Shown here: in pieces, positions 26,645 to 35,819 of the stretch
How positions within the stretch are numbered: position 1 is the stretch's first letter
How the letters are laid out: each line of letters begins with the position of its first letter
Source: Trochalopteron elliotii
Lineage: Eukaryota; Chordata; Aves; Passeriformes; Leiothrichidae
Direction of reading: 5' to 3'
DNA: 64,000 bases
Assembly (NCBI GenBank): GCA_024734555.1
Contig: JANPWX010020199.1
Span: forward strand, 2,784,051-2,848,050
Position numbers and translations under genes: made by a program
Notes under the pieces: generated by a model
Seen by the model: the letters and a program-made list of their open reading frames with translations, nothing else
Database searches by the model: none
What the model was told of the DNA's origin: nothing

Positions 26645-26700
26645 AGCAGTAGGACTAGAAGATCATTGTAAGTCCCTTCCAGCTGAATTGAACTGTTCTC
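26645..26700 (+). mobile_element. CR1-like 3' tail in plus orientation
   Basis: Reads AGGACTAGAAGATCATT, then AAGTCCCTTCCAGCTGAA, the plus-strand form of a CR1 3' end (ACTAGATGATC...CCTTCCA). It abuts a minus-strand CR1 3' end at 26701, so two 3' ends meet tail to tail. Confidence 0.55.
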
Positions 26701-27985
26701 TTCTGAGTTGGAAGGGACCTTAAATATCATCTGGTTCCAACTCTCTTGCCATGGACAGGGACACCTTTTACTACACCAGGCAGCTCAGACCAGGCCTTGA
26801 CAATTCCAGGGATGGGGCATGCACAACTTCTCTGCACAATCTCTTGCAGTACCTCTGCACCCACAGAGTAAACAACTTCTCCCTAATGTCCCATCTAAAC
26901 CTGTTCTCTTTCAGGTTTAAGCCATTATCCTTTCTCTATCACTCCATAAAAATTCCCTCTCCAAAATTTCCTCTCCAGCTCTCTTGGAGCCCTTTTAGGT
27001 ATTGGAAGGGGCTCTAAGGTCCCCCAGACCTTCTTCTTCCCCCAACTGAACAGCCCCAGGTCTCTCAGCTTGTCTGCATAGCAGTTGTGCTCTAGCCCTG
27101 TGATCCTCTTTGTGGCTCTCTGGAGTTGCACCAACAGGTCTATGTCCTTCCTATCTTGGAGGCCCCAGAGCTTCAAGATCTCCAGGTAGGGTCTCAGCAG
27201 AACAGAGCAGCAATGCAGAATCACCTCCCTCAACCATGCTGTTTTTGATAAAGCCTGGGACACAAAGGGCTCTCTGGGTACACACTGCCTGCTCATGTTG
27301 ACCTTCTCATTCACCAAAACACCTAATTCATTCTCCTCAGAGCTGCTCCCCATCTGTCCTCTGCCCAGCCTGATCCTATGCTTGGGGATTGCCCCGACAC
27401 AGCTGCAAGACCTTGCATATGGTATTATTCTACTCCATGAATTTTTCACATATCCAAGTTGCAAGCCTGTCTGGGTCCCTCTAGATGGTATCTCTTCCCT
27501 ACAGCATGTGACTGCACTACAGCCTGGTATTGCCAGTAAACTTGCTGAGTATGCTCACAATCCCACTATCCAGGTTACCAACATAGATGTTAAACAGGGC
27601 TGGTCCCAATACCAACCCCTGAGGACAAATACCACTTGGACATTCAAGCCTTTGACCACAATGCTTTGAGTGTGACCATCCAGCCAATTCCTCATCCACT
27701 GAGTGATCCACGTCTCAAATCCATACCTCTCCACCTTAGAAACAATGATGTGCAGAACAGTGTCAAATGTTTTGCACAAGTCTGGGTAGATTACATCAGT
27801 GATTCTTTCCTCCTCCATCTCTGCTGAGGCATCATCACAGAATTTGTCAGCAAATTTTTCAGGCATGATTTGCCCTTAGTGAAGTCATATCAGCTTTCAT
27901 CAATCACCTCCTTATTTCCATGTGCTTTAGCATACCTTCCAGGAGAGTTCCCTCAAACTGTGTCACTGTCGACAAGAGTGCAGAG
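26701..27985 (-). mobile_element. CR1 LINE, 5'-truncated, with decayed reverse transcriptase
   Basis: Non-LTR retrotransposon of the chicken-repeat 1 family. The 3' tail is at 26701-26750 (GAGTTGGAAGGGACCTTAAA on plus). The minus strand then carries the C-terminal half of the ORF2 reverse transcriptase. Frame 27464-26925 holds the region after the YADD box with LGVLV and REVIL motifs and the terminal LGLFSW block. Frame 27711-27517 has the PQG.VLGP.LFNIY motif followed by a damaged active site where FAD is replaced (FTGNTRL). Frame 27866-27555 has DVIYPDLCKTFDTV and RYGFETW. Frameshifts separate the three pieces, so it is inactive. About 1.3 kb survives out of a usual 4-5 kb. Confidence 0.93.
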
Positions 27986-28640
27986 ATCAGTCCCTATCCC
28001 TACACTTTCCCTACTGAAGATGTTGAAGACATGATGAGATCTCTGCTCAGTCTTCTCTTCTCCAGGTGGGACAGACCAAGTGACCTCAGCCACTCTTCAT
28101 ACAGCTTCACTTCAAGGCCTTTACCATCCTCATGTCCTTCCTTTGGGCAGCCTCTAATATCTTAATTTCTTTGGTATATTGCAGTGCCCAGAACTGGACA
28201 CAATGTTGAGGGTGAGGCTGAGAGCAGCTCAGAGCAGAGTGGGACAATCCCCTCCCTTGCCTGGCTGGCTATGCTGGGCCTGATGTTCCCCAGGGCAGGG
28301 TTGGCCCCCCTGGCTGCCAGGTCACTGCTGGCTCATGTTCAACTTGCCACTGACCAGCACACCCGGCCACTACTTTCCAGCCTCTCATTCTCCAGTCTGT
28401 ACACACAGCCAGGATTGTCCTTGTCCCAGTTCAGTACCATTGCCAAACTTAGTATTCCTTTTAAGTCCTCTGTCCAAATTGTTGATGAAGATGCTGATGA
28501 ATGATGATGAAGAAGGGGTGAGGACGGATCCCTTTTGGCGCCCCACTAGTGACAAGTCACCAGTGTGATGCCACCTCATTCACTATTTCACCCCATAATC
28601 CTTAGCAACCTGTGAGCAACCTGCTCACCCATCACTTAAC
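27986..28640 (-). mobile_element. Second CR1 LINE fragment, different subfamily, internally deleted
   Basis: Directly 5' (on the minus strand) of the previous CR1 lies another copy of the same reverse-transcriptase C-terminal region, so it is a separate insertion. Minus-strand translation shows EEWLRSLGLSHLEKRRLSR near 28050 and CVQFWALQY near 28180. Near 28460-28560 it shows VTSGAPKG and IFINNLDRGLKRNTKF. The segment between the active-site region and CVQFWALQY is shortened. Frames are broken. Order and overlap show it is not a continuation of the neighbouring copy. Confidence 0.85.
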
Positions 28641-28698
28641 GCTCTCATTGAGTTGATATTTTGTCCAGAGGGAGACTGTGAAAGCAGTATCAACCCTA

Positions 28699-28820
28699 AG
28701 ATTAGCACTGTTAGTTAGAGTATGGTACTAAGAATGCCAGGATTGTGGGTTTGATCCACAGGCCATTCACTGTAGGACTCAATGATCTTCGTGAGTCCTT
28801 TCCAATTCAGAAGATTCTGT
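28699..28820 (+). mobile_element. TguSINE1-like SINE (tRNA-Ile head, CR1 tail)
   Basis: A tRNA-like head: an A-box-like stretch (TTAGTTAGAGTATGGTACTAAGAATG), then a B-box relative GGGTTTGATCC with one change from GGTTCGATCC. It is followed by the CR1-like tail ACTCAATGATCTTCGTGAGTCC...TTCCAATTCAG and ATTCTGTG. The head plus tail match TguSINE1, known from zebra finch, which borrows CR1 machinery through its tail. The 5' few bases of the tRNA part are altered. It is not a functional tRNA gene because the acceptor stem cannot pair. Confidence 0.8.
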
Positions 28821-28824
28821 GGTG

Positions 28825-30355
28825 GCAAAGTCTGTGACAGATAATTTTTTGCTCTTGTTTCAGCAAGAGAAATGCCTGTATATAGGGTACAAGGATGTCA
28901 TCATGTAAGTACTGGGTTTCCAAAGGCCATAATCATAAAACCCAAGCCTTTTTATGAAAGACATATCTTTAAAAATACACTTCATAGAAAAAATATTCCT
29001 CATGTGAGAAGAAATTTCTTGCATGGATGACAAATGTGAACTTTAGTTGATCCATAATAATAATATCAACCTAAATAATTCTAAATGCTTATTCTTGTGC
29101 ATCAAAGTGGAAAGTCATATTACCAGACTAATATTAATTATCTAAATATATCTTTATATTTTGATTTGCTACCTCATTCTCTTTCTCAGATACTTTTATA
29201 AATAGGTCCATTTGATTGCATTATATGCAGAACACAAGGAAGATTCACAAATATTCATATAGTTGTTTCATATAAAATCCCTCACAGGGTTGGAAAGGAA
29301 ATTGTATTCTTTTCTCAGGATGCCATGTTTTATTTCCAATTATTTCTCTTATTAATTGTGTCTCAATATAGAGCCATTTTGATGGAATTTGGGGATTTTT
29401 GGACAGTAGTCTTTAGTGATGTCTTCAGAGGAGAACAACTGTGACCCAAAAATTCAGGCTGTAAATAATATTTTCATTTTTAATATATATTCAATGTTTT
29501 ATTTACAAGCAATGCTTCTACTTATCTATTAATCAGCCTCTTTGGACCTGATAATTTTCAAAATATTGACCTAATATGGGTTGTCTAAGTTTGAATAAAT
29601 CATGGCAAGATCCTGGAAACTTGGCAAATACACTGATGATTTTACATCTGGCATCCTACGTCAACTACATGTTGATGAAATGAAAACATTTCCATTTCTT
29701 TACCTTGCTTCATTAGTCATCATGAGGTGATGCATGCATTAACAAGTGCATGCGGTCTGCAGCTCCCATGACAGCTAGAAATCCAACATTCTCATAAAAT
29801 TCATAATTACTTGCTGCAGTGATGATTATCTTGTGCAAAAGTTAATAAGATTAATATCTCTGCTGAAAAGTGTATTTATAGATTCCTGTCAGTGAGAATA
29901 TTAACTTTCACTCTCTCAGCAGAACCTGTTGAAGCAACAATTAATGTAGGGGTAATCTTCAATTGTTATAAGAACTTTGCCAACGCTAAAACCAAGGCAC
30001 TAAAGGCAGCAACACTTATTTTTCCAGGTCAGTGTCCACAGATGTTTTTCAATTAGCCATCATAAAATGCTGCTTACTCAAAGTCATCTGATAAATTGAG
30101 CTAGATGGATTTGATATTTCCTTATAAAGTTATGCAAACAGCCTTTATAGTTTAATTAGTGACCTAGGGTCTTACATTACTGCTAATTTAAAGGCTGCTT
30201 TTCAAGTTGCAAGTCAAAAGGGTTATAATGGATTATTATTTTCAAACTGTAAAATTTCCAACCCATTCCATTTTTGCATACACTGTGTGAGTCAGATGAT
30301 TGTAAGCACAGTGTTCACTGAAATAAATCAGTATCTTTGCATGCCTTCCCACAAG
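28825..30355. other. Unique TAAT-rich block, candidate conserved non-coding element
   Basis: No repeat, transposon or open frame of note. Between about 29580 and 30280 the sequence is dense in TAATTA, CAATTAG, TTAATTAG and ATGCAAA-like homeodomain/POU-type strings and lacks simple repeats. That style is common in vertebrate developmental enhancers. Conservation cannot be tested from one sequence. Confidence 0.3.
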
Positions 30356-30358
30356 TTG

Positions 30359-30740
30359 AATCATAGAATATTAAAGGGTTGGAATGGACCTTAAAGATCA
30401 TCTAGTTCCAGCCTTCAGGGTTTGAAGGTTTACCTTTCTCCTCAGGGCTGCTCTCAGTCACTTCTCTGCCCAGCCTGCAGCTGTGTTTGGGATTGCCACA
30501 CCCAAGTGCAGGACCTTACATTTTGCTTTTTGAACTCCATGAGGTTTGTGTGCACCCACGTCTCAAGCATGGCAAGGCCGCTCTGGATGGCATCACTTCC
30601 CTCCAGCGTGTCGACTGCAACACACAGCTTGGTGTCACCAGAAAACTTGCTGGGGGTGCACTCAATATCACTGTCCCTGTCACCAACAAAGTCGATGAAC
30701 AATACCAGCCTTGGTACCAGCCCCTGTACTGCTTGTCACA
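30359..30740 (-). mobile_element. CR1 LINE fragment with an internal deletion
   Basis: 30359-30415 is the complement of the CR1 3' end (AATCATAGAATATTAAAGGG, GGACCTTAAAGATCATCTAG). It then jumps directly, without the usual approximately 300-400 intervening bases, to the reverse-transcriptase segment. Minus-strand frame 30702-30454 contains SDIECTPSKFSGDTKL, where the active-site FADD is altered to FSGD, then DTLEGSDAIQ and NLMEFKK. It is a dead copy that lost the part between the active site and the 3' UTR. Confidence 0.88.
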
Positions 30741-30813
30741 TGAACAACATGTCTCCACATGAACAATGAGATGTTGATCACAACTCTTTGCATGCAAATG
30801 AAATCATGTGCAG

Positions 30814-30861
30814 ATGAAGAAGAAGAAGAAGAAGAAGACGAAGAAGAAGAAGAAGAAGAAG

Positions 30862-30893
<32 letters not shown>

Positions 30894-30947
30894 GAAGAAG
30901 ACGAAGAAGAAGAAGAAGAAGAAGAAGAAGAAGAAGAAGAAGAAGAA

Positions 30948-30993
<46 letters not shown>
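30814..30993 (+). repeat. (GAA)n trinucleotide array, about 180 bp
   Basis: GAA units with a few GAC, GTA and GGA interruptions. Long GAA/TTC tracts are known to form triplex (H-DNA) structures and to be unstable. The array follows the truncated CR1 within about 75 bases. It encodes poly-Glu in the plus frame (30759-31223) and poly-Leu or poly-Phe in minus frames; none is a gene. Confidence 0.95.
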
Positions 30994-30999
30994 GAAAAT

Positions 31000-32217
31000 G
31001 GTTGCAGTATCAACCAAATCTCCTCAGTTACGTTCATGATTCATATTTATTCTTTTTAATTACTTGTTCTGTAGATTCATCTTATATTAATATGTGTCAA
31101 GTTTTGCAAGCTTTGCTGTTAAGCTTCAACTGGTTATGGAATTGCTTCTACTTTTCCCTGCATAAACAAGCCCTTTCCCAATGGGTTGTGCGCAAGGGTG
31201 GGCTTAAAATGCAGTTCCTATAACTACTCATGCATGTGACTGATACTTGCTCTTCTGAGTCTCTTGCCAGCAAGTCTCACAGCATCTGCTGAGAAAGTAT
31301 AAAGAGGAGTAGAGCATGTTTTAACACTTCCATATTTGTTTGGAATATGAGGGGGCATAGGAGTGTTAGGGTTTTTTGTTTTTTGTGGGGTTGTTAGTGA
31401 GTTTTTTTCTTCTTCTTCTCTGCATAATCACTGAAGTCTAGTTACAAAGCAAGCAAGCAGAAAAAAAGCCAGACTCTAAGAATGGTCCTAGTGTGACGAA
31501 CCCCCATGACAGTTTGCTAATATCCATCTGCTAGAGTCACAGTCTAATGTGTTTCAGCTCATAATTCATGAATAAGATGTATGAAAGTGCTGTCAACTGG
31601 CAGTGGGTGGGGATGGAGGGGATGCTTTCCTGGACTCCTGGGAAATTCAGCTCATACTGAAATTCTGCAGTATCAAAGGATGCGAAAATTTATTTTTTTC
31701 TTGTTGTTTAACCCATGTAGTTCTTCTAACTCAACTCTGTCAGCAATTGCTTAACATTGAAGTCAATTGCTTAACATTGAAGCTAATAAAATACTGCAGA
31801 AATATCACATTTTAAGCTTCAACAAAATAAACTGCAATGAAAAGACTGTCAAATGAAAACCTTTTTCCTTTTCTTTCTCTCCTCTCTTGGCTGAACAACT
31901 GGACAGACACCAAAATATTCTATCCACAGTCACTGCTTGAAAGTAACCTGTCAAACATGACATTAGGTATTTACATATAGTCACTTTAGAATGCAGATCC
32001 AAAATTCAAATATTATGAATATAATTAGGATGTCTTAATTCAACCATTGGAAAATTTTAAATAAAAACTTTTTTAACAAAACAAGTACTGGAAAGAAATC
32101 TTAAAAATGTAAGATTGATGAGGAGAAAGAAAATAAGTTGTTTTTAGAATTCTTTTGGCTCAAACATCAACCTTGCACCGGGGAGATACTAAAAATACTC
32201 TGTGTGGAAATTTCATG
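31000..32217. other. Unique sequence, no gene recognised
   Basis: AT-rich unique DNA. A short direct repeat of about 20 bases, containing TCAATTGCTTAACATTGAAG-like units, occurs around 31742-31782. A G-rich string lies at about 31605-31622. No mobile element was recognised up to the LTR at 32224. Confidence 0.4.
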
Positions 32218-32223
32218 TATTTG

Positions 32224-32596
32224 TGTTTGCTTTGGGTTGTTTTCTGTCTGCTGAAAGAAATACAGTTCTGTCAAAAAAGATAACAGGATGTTGCTAAAGA
32301 GTTAAGGGCATTTTTCCCATAGGCTTGAGATTCCTTCTAGGGGTGGGAGAGAGATAAGAAGCTTGGACATTGTAAAACACAACTTTATGAAGCATTTCAC
32401 CTGCCCCAGGCCTTTCCAATATGTAAGGCTGGGAACTGCCTGAGTGCTCTTTGCCCCTGCTAATATGGAATAAGCTTAGCAGTGTATGTGTTCTCCTTTA
32501 GCCAGCATGGTGGTGGAATAAATCTATTCCTCATACTTCAGCTGTGGATTTTGGCCATCTTTGTTACCTGCATACATTTCTATTCACACAATAACA
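32224..32596 (+). mobile_element. Solo LTR, 373 bp, with 6-bp target-site duplication
   Basis: Begins TGTTTGC and ends ATAACA (canonical TG...CA). It is flanked by perfect direct repeats TATTTG at 32218-32223 and 32597-32602. A polyadenylation signal AATAAA lies at 32517-32522, about 75 bases before the 3' end, which sets plus orientation with a short U5. No internal viral sequence adjoins it, so this is a solo LTR left by recombination between the two LTRs of a provirus. Six-base duplications are characteristic of alpha/beta-like (ERVK-type, class II) avian retroviruses; the class is inferred. Confidence 0.85.
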
Positions 32597-32602
32597 TATT
32601 TG

Positions 32603-34475
32603 AACCTCTACAGTGCGGTGGAATTTCTTCTTTTTCTCCTTAAAATGAAATAATATATATTTACAAATATATGTATACTCTATAATCAATTATACTTAAC
32701 ATTTTTTACCATTAACACTTATTTCATTTCCACCTAACATTAAAAGGAAAAGAAAAAAAATAAGATTTCCTCATGATTTCCACAACAATTTACTAAAATA
32801 TCCTCTCCCCAATTTTGAGAGGGAACATTCTTGTATGAAAATTAAGGAATAGATTACTTAATTCCTTTCTTCTTCCATCTGATAATAGTATGGGTGGTTT
32901 ACAGGGCTTTTCATAAGATAACTGATTTTTATTAACACAATTTCAGATCAAAATCTATCTGTGTATTTAGTGACAATTTCAGGTTAAAGAAAGAAGTACT
33001 CTATGATAAGTGGCAATAACCACTATCAATAATAAGGGAAAAGACTGAATTTTAAACCCTGCATTTAATATCCTTGTGGCACTTAATTCAGTCATCAGTA
33101 TTCAAATCCATTGACATCTGTGGGAGATCAGAGTGCTCAGCAAATTGCATAAGTACCCAATAAATTGCTAGATTGAGCCTTAATCCTGCACACAATGTTA
33201 TGGGTGAGGGGAAAATCTAATAACAGTAAGATTTTTTTTCATGTTTATTTACCATATGAGTTCAAAGCAAGATCGCACCATTCACCTCAAACTACAATAC
33301 AATTAAATTCAAGAAGTAACTACAAGTTGCTTTGTAGGTCTGATCTTCATAAAAGCCTTCTATGAATTAGGAGTCAAGAAGAGATAATGAACAGTTACAC
33401 ACCTGTGAAAATAAAAAAAAAAACATTTTGTAAAATATGCTTGCATAATTGTGATTAGTGAGATCATTGTCATGGCCACTAGTTAAATGCAGGAATTCAG
33501 TTGGCTGCTGATGGCTGAATTTCCACAATCCACAGGTGTGACCATGTGTTCATGCCTGGTTGTAGTCTATCACACAAATTCAACCCAGGAACTTCTGGTG
33601 CTTAAGCAGAAAGTTTTCCATGCAGTTTCACAGGCCAGGTTCCACTAAACTGAGTCAGCAGCTGTGTAAAACTCATCTCAGCTAGATGTTGTCTTTTGCA
33701 GCAGTAAAAATAAGAGGACTTTATAGCTGAGTAAAACATACATATAATGATGCTCCCAGTTGTGTGTGCTCGAATGAAGCCTGCTCTTAAGACTTTTAGC
33801 CACTTCACTATAAGAAAGCTTCCATTGGAATATGAAGCAACTTGTCATGGTGCAGCCCGATTTTTAAAGAATACAAACATCTGGTAGTTGGCCTAACAGA
33901 ATGAATGACCTAGACACAAACAGAGGTTAAAGTATTACTAGAAAGAGCAGAACTTATATATGATTGTTTGTTTCTTTGGTTGGTTGGTTGGTTGGTTGGT
34001 TGGTATGCAAACAAACAAACTGAGGGCCTGATTCATTACTTTCCTAACCATATGAATACTCTCATATTATCAAAATTTGAAAAAAAAAAAAACCCATAGA
34101 AATAAATATGAATATAGTTTTTCTTTTTACTCTACTTAGTAGCAGTGCAAATTTCTCTTACTGAGACTAGTGACAGAAGCTTCACTTCAAAACTTGAAAA
34201 ATAGCACTTTTTGAGGAAAAAAGCAGTCCAAATGGATAACGGCATTTAAAAATAGATCTTATTTTTTAAATTCTTGCTAACAAATGTCCAGATCCTTACA
34301 TGAGGTTGATAGTTGTTTGTTGTTTGTTTTTTTTTAATTTTCTATGCATGGCAACATTTTTTTCTTCTGTAGCATTTCCAATTTTAATGGCATAAACTAA
34401 AGATGAGCTAGTAGTCTATGAGCAAGAATCTCCTTAGAATATAGAACAGTTTTTATTTTCAATCTTTGAAGAATT
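32603..34475. other. Unique sequence with a small TTGG repeat
   Basis: AT-rich DNA. A (TTGG)n run of about six units lies at 33976-34002, followed closely by CAAACAAACAAAC. An A tract lies near 34080. No gene or transposon was recognised. Confidence 0.4.
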
Positions 34476-34478
34476 ACA

Positions 34479-34670
34479 TTCATAGATTCATAGCATGATC
34501 TGGGTAGGAAGGGACCTTAGAGATCATTTAGTTAGTTCCAACCTCCCCTGCCATGGGCAGAGACACTTTCCACTAGACCAGATTGCTCAAAGCCCCATCC
34601 AAACTGGCCTTGAGCACTTCCAGGGATGGAGCAGCCACACCTTCTCTGGGCGATCTCTGGCAGTTGATTG
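34479..34670 (-). mobile_element. CR1 LINE 3' fragment (about 190 bp)
   Basis: Plus strand begins TTCATAGATTCATAG, then GTAGGAAGGGACCTTAGAGA, a CAACCTCCCCTGCCATGGGC block, TTGCTCAAAGCCCCATCC, CACTTCCAGGGATGG and TTCTCTGGGCGATC. All are complements of conserved avian CR1 3' sequence. It stops abruptly before the reverse-transcriptase region, so it is a short 5'-truncated copy. Confidence 0.93.
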
Positions 34671-35174
34671 AGAACACAGATATTTAAAAACATTCATGTA
34701 GACATGAGAAATGAAATTTAAATGTAAATAAAAAATAACTAGCCAAATTCTACCACTATTTAGTATAACTTTGAGAAGAAAATCTTCTCTTTTAGGTCAC
34801 AGTTCAGAAAACATCACATCTCTTCTAAACAAGTACCACAGGATTTAACACAATTGACTAGTTGGTTTTTAAGTTTCTTATTTTCAAGGGAACAAAAAAG
34901 GTTCACTATACACACACTAATTAGGTTGAAGTGCCACATATGTGATAATAAAAATGAGACCACAAGACCTGGCTGAGGTATCAGTGCTCAGTGACATCCT
35001 TCCCACATGTGCTATGAAAAAACACCTGAAAAAAATGGAAACCCAAGATTTTCCAAGGTCACTGGAAGCAGTATACATTTTTTGCACACAGGTTCTTTCT
35101 ACACCATTTTTAAGGGTTTCAGGAACCAAAATATGAATTAAGCATGAAAATAGTGCTCTCAACCAGCAGGGATG

Positions 35175-35394
35175 GCCACCAGAGATTTTGCAATCTGTTT
35201 CTCAATCCATTTCTTCCGCATCTAAAAAGCACAAGAGTTATTGCAACGAAAGAGACAGCAACATCTCAAAACAAATCCTGTTAAGCCACCAGAGATTTTG
35301 CAATCTGTTTCTCAATCCCTTTCTTCTGCATCTAAAAAGCATAAGAGTTATTGCAACGAAAGAGACAGCAACATCTCAAAACAAATCCTGTTAG
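35175..35394 (+). repeat. 110-bp direct tandem duplication
   Basis: Unit 1 (35175-35284) and unit 2 (35285-35394) both start GCCACCAGAGATTTTGCAAT and end with CAAATCCTGTTA. I see only about three to four base differences (around 35210-35220 and 35232 against the second copy), so the duplication is fairly recent or conserved. The period of 110 is not a multiple of three, so it would shift any reading frame. Neither copy resembles a transposon I know. Confidence 0.92.
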
Positions 35395-35815
35395 AGACTT
35401 TCATCTGAGGAGAAGATATTCAAGGTCTGTTGCCAGCAGTAGGAGATAATCTGGTAGGGTTGCAAGAAAAAATTGCCTGAGCTGTAGATAAAAGACTAAC
35501 TCCTGTTGAGGAACATCATACAGATGCTGAAGATGCTGAAAAGATGCCAGAGCTCCCTGATGATGGAGGAGGCAGGAAACACGAGGTACACACCCCTGTC
35601 CTGCCAAGCAGCAAAGGTAAACACATTGCAGGGTTCGATCAACCAGAGACACAGTAAGTGCCAGTGGGGACCTTTCCTCTACAGAGCTGTCAGAAAGCAT
35701 GGCCATTTGTGGAGAGTCTTCACTACAGTGATCCCTCCTTTGTTTATCAAGACTGAGGACAACTTGGATGGGGAAGAAATACAGGGAAGAGAAGTAACAA
35801 GACAGTAACTTGGTT
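35395..35815 (+). pseudogene. Unrecognised, coding-like but broken frame
   Basis: In the plus frame entering from repeat unit 2 the conceptual product is hydrophilic and rich in Glu, Asp, Lys and Pro. It includes a VGDNLVGLQEKIA segment and an EEHHTDAEDAEKMPELPDD segment, with only a few stops over some 130 codons. The composition looks more protein-like than surrounding shadows. It could be a decayed retroviral or host exon, or chance: minus frames of 101 and 78 codons overlap it. I recognise no family and claim no function. Confidence 0.2.
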
Positions 35816-35819
35816 TTTT

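Noticed and set aside
30759..31223. 154-codon frame with a long poly-Glu run
   Set aside because: The acidic run is the GAA microsatellite; the rest has no recognised domain.
35632..35645. B-box-like GGGTTCGATCAACC as a third SINE or tRNA
   Set aside because: No A box at the right distance and no CR1 tail downstream.
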